Positions 18,207-26,498 of a stretch of DNA of 64,000 nucleotides are shown piece after piece. This stretch comes from Bacillus sp. CH140a_4T. Lineage in GTDB: Bacteria > Bacillota > Bacilli > Bacillales > Bacillaceae_G. The notes under the pieces are model-generated. The model saw only the letters and a program-made list of their open reading frames with translations, was not told the DNA's origin and made no database searches. Numbering within the stretch: position 1 is the first letter of the stretch; each line of letters opens with the position of its first letter. The stretch lies in contig NZ_WBPF01000005.1 in assembly GCF_008923725.1 (NCBI RefSeq), positions 248,001 through 312,000 of the forward strand, in the 5' to 3' direction. The position numbers and the translations under genes are program-made.

Positions 18207-18304
18207 AATCCCCCTAAAAGGTGAAAAATAACCCCTTTTGTTTCTACCCTTTTTCCATTTCTCCTTTCATCTTATCATTTCAATATAGAAAGGAGGAATT
18301 AATA

Positions 18305-19531
18305 TTGAACAATCTCTTAATACGTTATAACAAACCAATTATTATAAGACTGTGCGGCGAATTATTAACCCGAACAACTGAATCTATGTTAGCTCTCATA
18401 ATGATTATTTACGTTAATAAAATGTTAAACGGTAATATAATAATAACCATGCTCATTTTCGGTCTACAACCTCTTTCAGACATCGTATTTACACTTATTG
18501 CTGGGGGAGTCACTGATAAATATGGGCGAAAGAAAATTATGTTACTCGGCTTATTGCTACAAGGCGTTGCAATTGGCAGCTTCATCTTTGCTCAATCTGT
18601 TTTTATATTTGCAATGTTATACGTCATAAATGGGGTGGGCCGTTCCTTATATATTCCCGCTCAACGTGCACAAATTGCTGATTTAACAAAACAAAAACAA
18701 CAAGCAGAAATTTTTGCTCTTTTGCATACGACGGCTGCAATTGGTTCCGTAATTGGTCCAATAATTGGCGCTATCTTTTATCGTACTCACCCTGAATATT
18801 TATTTATAATGCAAAGCATTACACTGATGGTATATGCAGTCGTTGTTTGGACGCAGCTTCCAGAAACTGCTCCAGCAATGACAAAAACAACACAAAAACT
18901 CGAAGTATCATCTCCAAAACAATTTGTACACAAACATTACGCCGTTTTGGGACTTATGATTTCTACACTTCCTATTAGCTTTTTTTATGCACAAACTGAA
19001 ACAAATTATCGTATTTTCGCTAAAGATATATTTCCAGATTTCGTATTCATACTCGCTTTTATTTCAACATGCAAAGCTATTATGGAAATCATTCTGCAAA
19101 TTTTTCTCGTGAAATGGTCTGAACGATTTTCCATGGCGAAAATTATCCTTATTTCTTACACTTGCTATACGATAGCTGCGATTGGCTACGGGCTTTCAGC
19201 AACAATCACGTCCCTATTCTTCACATTATTCTTTTTAGTCATTGGGCAAAGTATCGCTTTAAACCATTTACTTCGATTCGTTTCAGAAATCGCTCCTCCA
19301 GATCAACGTGGATTGTATTTTTCGATTTACGGGTTACATTGGGATATATCTCGAACGTGTGGCCCTGTAGTTGGTGCAGTTTTATTAAGTCAACTAGATG
19401 GTAGTATGCTATTTTATATTTGCGCTTGTTTCTTAATAACTGGAGGAATTATGCAAGCTCTTTTTGTTCGAAATTTAGAGCGTAATAAACTAAAAAAAGA
19501 CATTTCGGAGCATATTCCTCATATTTTATAA
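18305..19531 (+). CDS. MFS efflux transporter (12 TM)
   Basis: 408 residues from a TTG 7 nt after AAAGGAGGAA (the frame opens 28 codons earlier, but without an RBS). Motif A is GGVTDKYGRKKIMLLG in loop 2-3, with a second-half counterpart near SERFSMAKI. It is a DHA1/MFS_1-type exporter. Divergent from the SgrR-like regulator, so probably induced by a ligand of that protein, perhaps sugar phosphate or peptide related (inference). A terminator follows at 34 nt. Confidence 0.87.
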   Translation: MNNLLIRYNKPIIIRLCGELLTRTTESMLALIMIIYVNKMLNGNIIITMLIFGLQPLSDIVFTLIAGGVTDKYGRKKIMLLGLLLQGVAIGSFIFAQSVFIFAMLYVINGVGRSLYIPAQRAQIADLTKQKQQAEIFALLHTTAAIGSVIGPIIGAIFYRTHPEYLFIMQSITLMVYAVVVWTQLPETAPAMTKTTQKLEVSSPKQFVHKHYAVLGLMISTLPISFFYAQTETNYRIFAKDIFPDFVFILAFISTCKAIMEIILQIFLVKWSERFSMAKIILISYTCYTIAAIGYGLSATITSLFFTLFFLVIGQSIALNHLLRFVSEIAPPDQRGLYFSIYGLHWDISRTCGPVVGAVLLSQLDGSMLFYICACFLITGGIMQALFVRNLERNKLKKDISEHIPHIL

Positions 19532-19564
19532 GCTGCTTTCTTAATCCTTTTAACAGTAAAAAAG

Positions 19565-19606
19565 AAGGATATCACAAAAGTCTCAAGACTATTGTGATAT
19601 CCTTTT
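19565..19606. terminator. Bidirectional terminator
   Basis: AAGGATATCACAA/TTGTGATATCCTT with an inner AGTCT/AGACT stem, followed by TTTT. Shared by the MFS gene and the minus-strand YjgB-like gene. Confidence 0.85.
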
Positions 19607-20275
19607 TTACCCTGCCATGTTATTAATACTATCTTCTGGCGAAAATACCGAAATATGATTTACCTTACCAGTCGATTTTGGAATAATGAATTTTAACTCA
19701 AACTGATTGTTTACTTTATATACATATATTTTGTCTTCCCCATTTACTTTAACTGAAGCTGCTCTTCCTAATGCTTTCTCTATTTCTTGTAATGTAATTG
19801 ATTTTAGCTCTGCATGATAGGAGCGTACATCAAAAACTTGTGAGCCTTTATTAAAACCGAAGCTAACATTTTTATTTGTAAAGGTAGCGTACATTCCGTT
19901 ACCTGCTTGTTCCGTTTTATCTGCTTTCCCCCACGCTTTTTCTATTTCTTCAATATCTCCTGTATGTGCTGCAAACGGAGCGTTAGGTACTTTTCCTTCT
20001 TTCGCTAGTTCGAACAAATCTTTAATGTGGTTAATTGATTTTTGATTTATTACTGTATCTTTCGTGCTTGAATCTGTCTTTGGTTTTGTTGATCCTTCAT
20101 TATTTGATTCTGCTTCAGGCTCCTTCTTGTCTTCAGAAGAATTATTCTGTTCGTTTTTACTATTTTCTGATGTTTGGTTTGTTTCCTTCTTTTCATCTGT
20201 CCCTTTACATGCTGCTAATGAAAATAGGCATGTAAAAGAGAGTAATAATATAACTACCTTTACATACACTTTCAT
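19607..20275 (-). CDS. YjgB-like lipoprotein (DUF4309)
   Basis: 222 residues. The lipobox SLAAC (Cys about 23) ends a hydrophobic signal, followed by a charged Asn/Lys/Glu linker to about residue 75 and a globular domain (INHIKDLFELAKEGKVPNA, GDIEEIEKAWGKADK, ATFTNKNVSFGFNKGSQVFDVRS, GRAASVKVNGEDKIYVYKV) that matches the B. subtilis YjgB / DUF4309 pattern. Exported and membrane anchored; function unknown. Confidence 0.85.
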   Translation of the reverse strand: MKVYVKVVILLLSFTCLFSLAACKGTDEKKETNQTSENSKNEQNNSSEDKKEPEAESNNEGSTKPKTDSSTKDTVINQKSINHIKDLFELAKEGKVPNAPFAAHTGDIEEIEKAWGKADKTEQAGNGMYATFTNKNVSFGFNKGSQVFDVRSYHAELKSITLQEIEKALGRAASVKVNGEDKIYVYKVNNQFELKFIIPKSTGKVNHISVFSPEDSINNMAG

Positions 20276-20303
20276 ACATTTCAGCCCCCTATCATAATCT
20301 TAT

Positions 20304-21149
20304 TCATCTTGATAACCAATCCATTACACTACTTTTCAAATCGTGTTTGTTCCAAAAAGTAAATGCTTCACTCTCTCTTAATGCTTGCACAACATATTCT
20401 ACATAAGCTGTTCCTAAAAAATAACCAAGTCGGTTGTATCCAAAATATTGTCCGCCAGATAACCGGAACCACTCTTTCTCTTTTTCTAACGTCCATCCTT
20501 CTATATAATCTTCCAAAAAACGTTTCTTTATATGTTCTTCATTTTCTATATAGCATTGTAACCAACGTTCACCATCATCGTTATATGAGTAATACACTGA
20601 TTCATTTAAACCTTTCATAATTTGTTTTGATAAATATGTTGCAACACCTTCACGATACAAACTAACTGCCGCGTCAGTCCACTCGGCTTTACTCCAATCC
20701 ATTCCATCATTTTGTAACTTAACATTATGATATATATGTCCTATTTCGTGAGCAACAATTACACGAAGATGATTCAAATCTGGAGATAATTTTTCTACCG
20801 CAAAAAATATGTCTCCAATGATTTCCCTTTCCACAAATGCATTTGAACCAAACCCTCCAACAAATAAATGAAATTTCATATTTAAATCAAAGTTATATTT
20901 ATAATGATATTCATTCGTTATCTCTTGAATAATGGTCGGTAATGTTTCTGCAATGATACGAATATCTTCTATTTTTGCAGGATATTGTTTAATGGCATTC
21001 GAAAGACGTTCGCTCGTATGTGGACAATGATACTTAAAGTATTCTTCAAATATCTCTGTATTCGAAGTAAAGTATTGATTGAGGACTTCTAATTCTAAAT
21101 CGTCACTTTCCCATAATTTTAAAAAACTTGGAATTGTATTATTTATCAT
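20304..21149 (-). CDS. DUF2268-type predicted zinc protease
   Basis: 281 residues. The zinc motif is IVAHEIGHIYHN (HExxH) near the middle. A downstream Glu and conserved aromatic residues (EGVATYLSKQI) match gluzincin-like DUF2268 proteins. No signal peptide, so probably cytoplasmic. The frame has an ATG at 21158, but that one abuts AAGGAG; the second ATG, 9 nt after it, is preferred. Confidence 0.75.
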   Translation of the reverse strand: MINNTIPSFLKLWESDDLELEVLNQYFTSNTEIFEEYFKYHCPHTSERLSNAIKQYPAKIEDIRIIAETLPTIIQEITNEYHYKYNFDLNMKFHLFVGGFGSNAFVEREIIGDIFFAVEKLSPDLNHLRVIVAHEIGHIYHNVKLQNDGMDWSKAEWTDAAVSLYREGVATYLSKQIMKGLNESVYYSYNDDGERWLQCYIENEEHIKKRFLEDYIEGWTLEKEKEWFRLSGGQYFGYNRLGYFLGTAYVEYVVQALRESEAFTFWNKHDLKSSVMDWLSR

Positions 21150-21209
21150 TTTTCTCATCTCCTTATATATCCCTTCTCGTCATTTACACAGCAATCCTTC
21201 CTTAAACGT

Positions 21210-21254
21210 AGAAAAAGCAACAAAGAAAGATGAGCCTTCTTTGTTGCTTTTTCT
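21210..21254 (-). terminator. Intrinsic terminator
   Basis: Perfect 18-bp stem AGAAAAAGCAACAAAGAA with its complement. It follows the 168-codon hypothetical gene on the minus strand. Confidence 0.85.
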
Positions 21255-21256
21255 GT

Positions 21257-21763
21257 TTAATCAAACCATTTATCACCATCAGAAATCCATTTACCATTAT
21301 GCAAATCGTAACATTCATCATAATCATGAAAACTAAAGTACGATGGTAATGTAACATTCATGCCACCAGCTTTATTCCAGCAAGTCGCAAACCATTCTAC
21401 TATAACTTTCATTTCAATTTCAGATAACTTTTCATCATTTTTTTCGTAAAAATCCCAAAATTCATCAGATTCTTCACCACTGAACGTATAATATGTAACA
21501 TCGTCCATTACATTATAGCTACCAGAAAAAATCCCTTTATCAGTTCCTTCATAAAAAACTTCATTCGCTTCCCCATCCATTGAAAACATAACGATAGACA
21601 GTTCAAATGACTGAACAAAAGCAGTAAAATCTAATAAATCTATTTCTTTATAATAATTATGCTCTGTTGTTACCTTTAACTTTTCAATCAAATCAGAGGA
21701 TTTTGCTTCGAGTCCATTTATTATCGAATTTTTATAGCTCTCAATCGTAAACAAATACTTCAC
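21257..21763 (-). CDS. Hypothetical acidic protein
   Basis: 168 residues if started at GTG 21763. That GTG abuts AGGAA, so a TTG at 21754 with normal spacing is more likely (165 residues). Acidic and aromatic-rich, with a C-terminal tail FHDYDECYDLHNGKWISDGD. No membrane segment or signal. The composition resembles immunity or SMI1-like small proteins, but no specific family is recognised and no toxin gene is adjacent. Confidence 0.65.
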   Translation of the reverse strand: MKYLFTIESYKNSIINGLEAKSSDLIEKLKVTTEHNYYKEIDLLDFTAFVQSFELSIVMFSMDGEANEVFYEGTDKGIFSGSYNVMDDVTYYTFSGEESDEFWDFYEKNDEKLSEIEMKVIVEWFATCWNKAGGMNVTLPSYFSFHDYDECYDLHNGKWISDGDKWFD

Positions 21764-21842
21764 TTCCTATTCATTTCATATATTTATCGAGATATATAAA
21801 ATTATAGCAAAAGTTTTATATATTTTGCTTTAGAAAATGAAA

Positions 21843-21867
21843 AAAGCTGTCCAAAAAGGACAGCTTT
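21843..21867 (-). terminator. Intrinsic terminator
   Basis: AAAGCTGTCC/GGACAGCTTT hairpin with AAAAA loop, just after the 131-codon acidic protein gene; a TTTTTT run follows on the minus strand. Confidence 0.8.
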
Positions 21868-21879
21868 ACATATGTATTT

Positions 21880-22275
21880 TTACACTTCGATTGACTTACC
21901 ATCTTCAACAATATGATAAAGTAAATGAGCTAAATGATGAATTGGACCATACTCTTCCTCTTCTTCGTCTGTTTCACCTTGGAACTCAAGATCATTTAAG
22001 TATAGTGCTAAAAATTGATAGTATAGTTTCAAATCAAATCCGTAGCACGCAGTTGGCTCTTCATGATCGCCTTCGTATTGTAACATTAAGTATTGATCGT
22101 TTCCTTCTGCATCTTCTGCATCAAAGAATACGAAGAAGCCAACGTTTGTATCTAAATCAAATAGATGACGAGTGCCTTTTTCTGTTGCTTTGTTGAAATC
22201 CTCTTCACTTAATTTATGTACTGTTGTCGCTTTAGCATTATCTTCTTGATGGAAATTTACTGTAAATGTTTTCAA
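21880..22275 (-). CDS. Acidic cytosolic protein of unknown function
   Basis: 131 residues from a TTG 6 nt after AGGAGGTG; a much longer apparent frame upstream overlaps another gene and is not real. Sequence landmarks: KTFTVNFHQEDNAKATTVHKL, FFVFFDAEDAEGNDQYL, a run of Glu (TDEEEEEYG) and a C-terminal helix HHLAHLLYHIVEDG. No motif I can assign. Monocistronic, with its own terminator. Confidence 0.75.
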   Translation of the reverse strand: MKTFTVNFHQEDNAKATTVHKLSEEDFNKATEKGTRHLFDLDTNVGFFVFFDAEDAEGNDQYLMLQYEGDHEEPTACYGFDLKLYYQFLALYLNDLEFQGETDEEEEEYGPIHHLAHLLYHIVEDGKSIEV

Positions 22276-22318
22276 TGCTGACACCTCCTGATTGTATAAT
22301 ACTAGCATAACATATAAA

Positions 22319-22348
22319 AAGGACTGCTTACAAATGTAAACAGTCCTT
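22319..22348 (-). terminator. Intrinsic terminator of the YeaQ-like gene
   Basis: AAGGACTG...CAGTCCTT with inner TTAC/GTAA pairing. On the minus strand it is followed by TTTTTATATG. Confidence 0.75.
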
Positions 22349-22352
22349 GCAT

Positions 22353-22595
22353 TCATTTCCGCATTGCTCGTAATAAGAAACTTACAATGAAAATTAAAAT
22401 AATCGCTCCAATTAAAGCTGGAATAATTGCAAATCCGCCAATTACTGGGCCAAAACTCCCAAGTAATTTCGTACCAATCCAAGAACCGATAATACCAGCA
22501 ATAATATTGCCAATTACACCACCAGGTACGTCCTTTCCAGTAATTAAGCTTGCAAACCATCCTAATATACCACCGACGATTAAAGACCAAATCAT
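22353..22595 (-). CDS. GlsB/YeaQ/YmgE-family stress membrane protein
   Basis: 80 residues from the ATG 6 nt after AAAGGAGG. Three transmembrane segments with the Gly-rich family pattern: WSLIVGGILGWFASLITG, GVIGNIIAGIIGSWIG, PVIGGFAIIPALIGAIILI. Members are small integral membrane proteins often induced by general stress; biochemical function unknown. Confidence 0.9.
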   Translation of the reverse strand: MIWSLIVGGILGWFASLITGKDVPGGVIGNIIAGIIGSWIGTKLLGSFGPVIGGFAIIPALIGAIILIFIVSFLLRAMRK

Positions 22596-22760
22596 ATGAT
22601 AACCTCCTTTATATTTCACAAATCAAATTATAATTAGAAACAATTGCTTACCATTAGTTATGTTACATTTTTCATTAGTTATTCATACCGCTCAATCATT
22701 AAGTTCTTTCAGAAAAATGAATGATCTTTTTAGAACTAAAAATTTATACTGATCCATATA

Positions 22761-23726
22761 TTAAGGACAATCTGGCTTTAATATCGTTCGCATAAATTCT
22801 TCTTTAAAAGCCGGATAGTTAAAACCAACCGCAATTTTTTGAATAGGCCTATTATCAAACGTTGTCGGCTCAGCTATTTTTCTAAAGTCTGCCACACTTT
22901 GTCCTCTTGTTACATCATTTGTCGTACTAATCCAAACTGCAGATTTTTTATATTCGAAAATATCATCATTTATAAAAGAAATGAATGGAAGTAAATCATG
23001 AATCGGACTTCCAGCAATACCCGGGTATTCTTTTTTATAAAAGTTCTCATAATAAAAATCAATCATCGGTTTAATCAATTTCGCTTGCCCTGTTCCTTCT
23101 TTATTAATAATATCCACCATTTCAGGAGTAATTAGTGCTTCTTGCGTTACATTTAGCGGATAAATAGTCGCATTCTTTGCATACTTCATTACAATATTTG
23201 CGGCAATTGGATCTCCGTAAAAATTTGCTTCTGATACAGGAGTAACGTTACCAGGAAATAAAAAAGCACCGCCCATAATATAATACGCACATACTTTATC
23301 CATTACATTTGGATATAATAAAAATAACGTTGCCAAAGTTGTTAATCGTCCTGTCGCTACGATAATAATATCTTCTGGACAAGGCTCAATTAATTTAATT
23401 AATTCACAAAAATTTTCCCGTTTACAAATCCTCGTATCAGGTGGAATAATTGGACCTAAACCGTGACCCCCATGAATTTCAGGAAAAAACAAAGGTTCTT
23501 CAGCTGTCATCGGTCTTGCTGCACCCTCAATGATTTTTACTTCTGTAGCATAGTATCTTTCTAAAAAATACACATTTTCCGTTACAATATCTCGCGATAC
23601 ATTCCCATATTCAGCAACAATACCTATAATATCTAATTGACATGTTTTATTTGCATAAATTAACGCCACAGCATCGTCAATACCAAAGTCTCCAAAAAAG
23701 ATGATTTTCTTATTAACTATCCTCAC
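22761..23726 (-). CDS. Inosine/uridine-preferring nucleoside hydrolase family protein
   Basis: 321 residues, normal for the IunH family. The calcium/ribose site FGDFGIDDAVAL keeps the three Asp ligands, though the first Asp of the usual DTDPG motif is Phe. Other marks: HGGHGLG, ATGRLTTLA (TGPLTNLA equivalent), YYIMGGAF and PIHDLLPF (the second Asp region). It hydrolyses the N-glycosidic bond of nucleosides; base preference not visible. The start is a GTG overlapping GAGGGG and is uncertain by a few codons. Confidence 0.87.
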   Translation of the reverse strand: MRIVNKKIIFFGDFGIDDAVALIYANKTCQLDIIGIVAEYGNVSRDIVTENVYFLERYYATEVKIIEGAARPMTAEEPLFFPEIHGGHGLGPIIPPDTRICKRENFCELIKLIEPCPEDIIIVATGRLTTLATLFLLYPNVMDKVCAYYIMGGAFLFPGNVTPVSEANFYGDPIAANIVMKYAKNATIYPLNVTQEALITPEMVDIINKEGTGQAKLIKPMIDFYYENFYKKEYPGIAGSPIHDLLPFISFINDDIFEYKKSAVWISTTNDVTRGQSVADFRKIAEPTTFDNRPIQKIAVGFNYPAFKEEFMRTILKPDCP

Positions 23727-23796
23727 CCCTCTTCAGCATAATCTACTATTATTATTATGTGAAAAAGACAAGGCTGTGAAACGATGCAAACTAAAA

Positions 23797-23820
23797 AAGC
23801 CGCCTATTTATTGGCGACTT
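23797..23820 (-). terminator. Terminator overlapping the end of the YvzF-like gene
   Basis: AAGTCGCC/GGCGGCTT hairpin on the minus strand followed by TTTT. Confidence 0.7.
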
Positions 23821-23992
23821 CAATCTTTTTATAAGATAAATATGCTAATACATTTTTACTTGAATTGTATTTCGGATTATTTCCTTTTCTCGGTTCTCTC
23901 ATATGAGTTTTTTCAAATCCAGGAATGTCCGGCATTTTCTCCATAAATTCAAGCATTTCTTCTTCAGTTCCTTCAATACGTACGCGAATCAT
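23804..23992 (-). CDS. YvzF-like small protein (DUF3970)
   Basis: 62 residues beginning MIRVRIEGTEEEMLEFMEKM, then PGFEKTHMREPRKGNNPKY. This matches the small DUF3970 family (B. subtilis YvzF). It starts with two beta-strand/helix elements resembling a ferredoxin-like half. No function known. RBS GAGGAAAAGT upstream. Confidence 0.75.
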   Translation of the reverse strand: MIRVRIEGTEEEMLEFMEKMPDIPGFEKTHMREPRKGNNPKYNSSKNVLAYLSYKKIEVANK

Positions 23993-24061
23993 TATTACTT
24001 TTCCTCAATTCTCATTTTCTCTGTACTAAGTATAACGTACTTTGAAAAGACTGCAAGAAAT

Positions 24062-24847
24062 TTATCTTTTTAATGTCGCACTTTTTTTACATACAAACAG
24101 TGCCATTTCAGTATAAAATGAATCTATTTTATTATTTTCAAATTGAATATGAAAGAATTCTTGCATTTCAACTGGTGTTTTCATCATACATTCTGTTAAC
24201 TTCATACGTTTCTGCGAAGGTACATTCATCATATCGCACCACCAGTCAAAATCAAATTTCTTGTCAAAAGTTAGACATGACTGCATTTGCAAACCGTTCT
24301 TTTCTAACAAGGCAATCCATTCTGTTTTTTTCAACGCACGTTCATGACTCGGGTCCCGCTTTTTTTCTATAAAATTATAAAATGTATCGTATTCATTATT
24401 TTCCGGTGAAACATTATCTATTAAAATAAACAATCCATTATGTTCTAACGTACGATTTACTTCATAAATAAACTGAGCTGGATTCGTAAAATGATGTGCT
24501 GCAATTCGGCATGTTATCGTATCAAAAGAACGATCAGCAAACGGTAAACTTTCTGCGTTTCCAGCGATAAAAGATACATTTTCATGTCCATTGCTTACAA
24601 TGAATTTTTTCGCATTCTCTAACATTTTTTCTGTTAAGTCTAAAGCAACTACTTCTTGAAACAATGGGGCTAATACATTCGCAACATGCCCACCGCCTGT
24701 AGCAATATCAAGAAGACGATTATTATGACGAGACTCTACCTGTTGAACTACATATTGTAAATCTGGTCCTTTAGCATGAATTTTACTTTTCACATACTTT
24801 TCCGCATTATTACCAAACTGTTGTTTTACAAGCTCTTCTTTACTCAT
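24062..24847 (-). CDS. Class I SAM-dependent methyltransferase (UbiE/YcgJ-like)
   Basis: 261 residues. SAM-binding motif I is LLDIATGGGHVANVLAP, followed by ALDLTEKMLENAKKF (motif post-I), FIAGNAESLPFADRSFDTITCRIAAHHF (motif II with the HHF post-motif typical of the UbiE/YcgJ group) and LFILIDNVSPENNEYD. The substrate is unknown. RBS AAGAAGATGATAAA before the ATG. Confidence 0.87.
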   Translation of the reverse strand: MSKEELVKQQFGNNAEKYVKSKIHAKGPDLQYVVQQVESRHNNRLLDIATGGGHVANVLAPLFQEVVALDLTEKMLENAKKFIVSNGHENVSFIAGNAESLPFADRSFDTITCRIAAHHFTNPAQFIYEVNRTLEHNGLFILIDNVSPENNEYDTFYNFIEKKRDPSHERALKKTEWIALLEKNGLQMQSCLTFDKKFDFDWWCDMMNVPSQKRMKLTECMMKTPVEMQEFFHIQFENNKIDSFYTEMALFVCKKSATLKR

Positions 24848-24961
24848 TTTATCATCTTCTTTCTATTGTTATTTACACGATTCAGATAACTAATAAGTTC
24901 TATTTCATATTTTCAATTCCTCTTTTGGATAGATTATATGCTGCTTTGAAAAAATAAAAAA

Positions 24962-24986
24962 AACCGTAAGAATATATCTCACAGTT
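24962..24986 (-). terminator. Terminator of the 39-residue protein gene
   Basis: On the minus strand AACTGTGAGA/TCTTACGGTT forms a 10-bp stem with two G-U pairs, then eight Ts. Confidence 0.7.
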
Positions 24987-24996
24987 TTTTAGCTTT

Positions 24997-25116
24997 CTAT
25001 ATAGTTTCTTTTTCCCTTTCTTCATTTCCTGAAGGTAGGCTACCAATAGCATCCGCCGTTACTTCAACTACAAATTCACAAATACCTGCTACTACTTCTC
25101 CAATTACTTCATCCAC
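24997..25116 (-). CDS. 39-residue acidic small protein
   Basis: GTG start after AAGGGGGAAAAAG. The product begins MDEVIGEVVAGICEFVVEV and ends in a charged tail (GNEEREKETI). The first 30 residues form an amphipathic/hydrophobic helix with acidic residues, reminiscent of small membrane-associated peptides. A proper RBS in front and a strong terminator behind argue for a true gene despite the size. No family recognised. Confidence 0.65.
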   Translation of the reverse strand: MDEVIGEVVAGICEFVVEVTADAIGSLPSGNEEREKETI

Positions 25117-25310
25117 CTTTTTCCCCCTTATTTTATGTAACTTATTTGTAGTATAGAAGAGAGTAATTGTTTTTAACTATCGGAAAACGTGACAACAACA
25201 TTACATTTTTGTAAGCTTTTTCAATTTATTTAGCTTCTATTTCCAAATATGATTGACTAGCATATAGGCCATCATAAAATTCGATAAGTAACAATGCTCA
25301 TTGATCAGAC

Positions 25311-25456
25311 GTGTAACATTAATTAAAGGTCTATCGTTCTATTCTTTTCAATTTCATTTCTAAATGTCTGAAGAAAAAGAAAGTGTTTCCGAGAAGATTT
25401 ATAATTACTTACAGCATAATGTTTTTGAACTACGTATAGAGGAATACTCTTCTTAA
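25311..25456 (+). pseudogene. Decayed copy of the YqbF-like small gene
   Basis: Translating gives LIKGLSFYSFQFHF, a stop, MSEEKESVSEKIYNYLQ and HNVFELRIEEYSS before a stop. This aligns end to end with the gene at 26033-26206. The RBS and start region are lost and one stop interrupts it. The upstream flanks of both copies are also similar (GCATATAGGCCATCATAA in both), so the unit was duplicated with its promoter region. Confidence 0.75.
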
Positions 25457-25460
25457 TTTA

Positions 25461-25808
25461 CTAATAATAAAATAGGTCAATATTGATATTTTGCTTTATA
25501 TATTTATATATTTCTAATTCTGACTTCGTTACTTTCCTTCTATTTAATCCGAATTCATTCACATTAATCCATAACCAACCTTCAAACAACTCTTTTCTTA
25601 ATTGATTAGTTAGAATAATCCCTGATTTAATAGCCTTGTCTTCATGTAATAACACATATTCCATTTCATTTACTACTAAACATAGGCTTTCCCCCACTAA
25701 TTCATTTTTACGAAGAAGAAATGTATAAACTTCACCTTGGACTGGAGTTTTAATTATAAACACATTAGATGGATTTACCTCATATAAATGGATTTCTATT
25801 ATACTCAC
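25461..25808 (-). CDS. Hypothetical protein between the duplicated units
   Basis: 115 residues from a GTG that overlaps GGAGGTGAG, so the exact start is uncertain. It begins MSIIEIHLYEVNPSNVFIIK and is rich in beta-strand residues, with FEGWLWINVNEFGLNRRKV near the end. No recognisable motif, no membrane segment. It runs opposite to the two YqbF-like copies that flank it. Confidence 0.6.
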   Translation of the reverse strand: MSIIEIHLYEVNPSNVFIIKTPVQGEVYTFLLRKNELVGESLCLVVNEMEYVLLHEDKAIKSGIILTNQLRKELFEGWLWINVNEFGLNRRKVTKSELEIYKYIKQNINIDLFYY

Positions 25809-25904
25809 CTCCGTTCACTATTTATAATTATAACATTCAAATATAAAGATTTATTTTAAAGATATGTAAAATACATATTATTTGATTAGGATAAACTATT
25901 GGAG

Positions 25905-26206
25905 ACCACAATAATTACATTACAGTTTTGTAAAACTTTATAATTTATTTAGCTTCTCTTCTTCTATCCTTTGAAACTTCAAGTATGATTCACAAGCATA
26001 TAGGCCATCATAACATTAGGTAAATACCAATTATGCGAGAGGAGGCGTGTAAAATATACTACGTAAAACTAATTAAAGGTCAATCATTCTATGCTTTTGA
26101 TCATCGCTTCTTAATGTCTGAAGAAGAAGAGGTTTCCGAGAAAGTTTATAATTACTTACGTCGTAACGAATTTTTCGAAGCACGTAAAGAAGAATTTTCG
26201 GCCTAA
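25905..26206 (+). repeat. Second unit of a diverged tandem duplication (first unit about 25195-25456)
   Basis: The two segments share ordered blocks: ATTACA..TTTGTAA, AATTTATTTAGCTTCT, GCATATAGGCCATCATAA, AATTAAAGGTC, and AATGTCTGAAGAA with TTTATAATTACTTAC. They are offset by about 740-750 bp. The first is decayed; the second still has an open frame. Confidence 0.7.
26033..26206 (+). CDS. YqbF-domain-like small protein with uncertain start
   Basis: The frame reads YYVKLIKGQSFYAFDHRFLM then SEEEEVSEKVYNYLRRNEFF and EARKEEFSA. This resembles the short YqbF-type domain (YxKLIKG... YxYL... FExR). Counting from the ATG at 26033 gives 57 residues, but AGGAGG lies inside that stretch (26040-26045). 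The codon 8 nt after it, where an initiator is expected, is ATA (26054-26056). Either ATA is used, the upstream ATG is used, or an ATG-to-ATA change has silenced the gene. A terminator follows. Confidence 0.55.
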   Translation: MREEACKIYYVKLIKGQSFYAFDHRFLMSEEEEVSEKVYNYLRRNEFFEARKEEFSA

Positions 26207-26212
26207 AGTATA

Positions 26213-26266
26213 AAAAGCATCCAGAAAAATATCATTTACTCGGGATATTTTCTTGATGCTTTTATT
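26213..26266 (+). terminator. Intrinsic terminator of the YqbF-like gene
   Basis: AAAAGCATC.. GAAAATATC/GATATTTTC ..GATGCTTTT, a two-part stem followed by TATTTTATTT. Confidence 0.8.
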
Positions 26267-26498
26267 TTATTTATCCTCACTTTCAATGAATATCTAATCA
26301 GAAGTTTTTTACATTTTGATTTACTTATTTTTCATGTATTAACACATTGAATTTTTGACAAATCAAAAAGATTGAAATCCACTCATGAAACACGTAATAT
26401 AGACTCTGACTCTAAAAAAGTTCGTTAATAATAATACATAAAATACGGAGGTTTTATATACGAGTTTTTCATTTTAAAAGACGGAGAGGTTTTACATT

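Noticed and set aside
22276-22590. N-terminal extension of the 131-residue acidic protein, rich in Trp and Tyr
   Set aside because: It overlaps the YeaQ-like gene in another frame and a terminator; the TTG after AGGAGGTG is the real start.
25190-26210. Insertion sequence remnant as cause of the duplication
   Set aside because: No terminal inverted repeats or transposase-like protein sequence in either unit.
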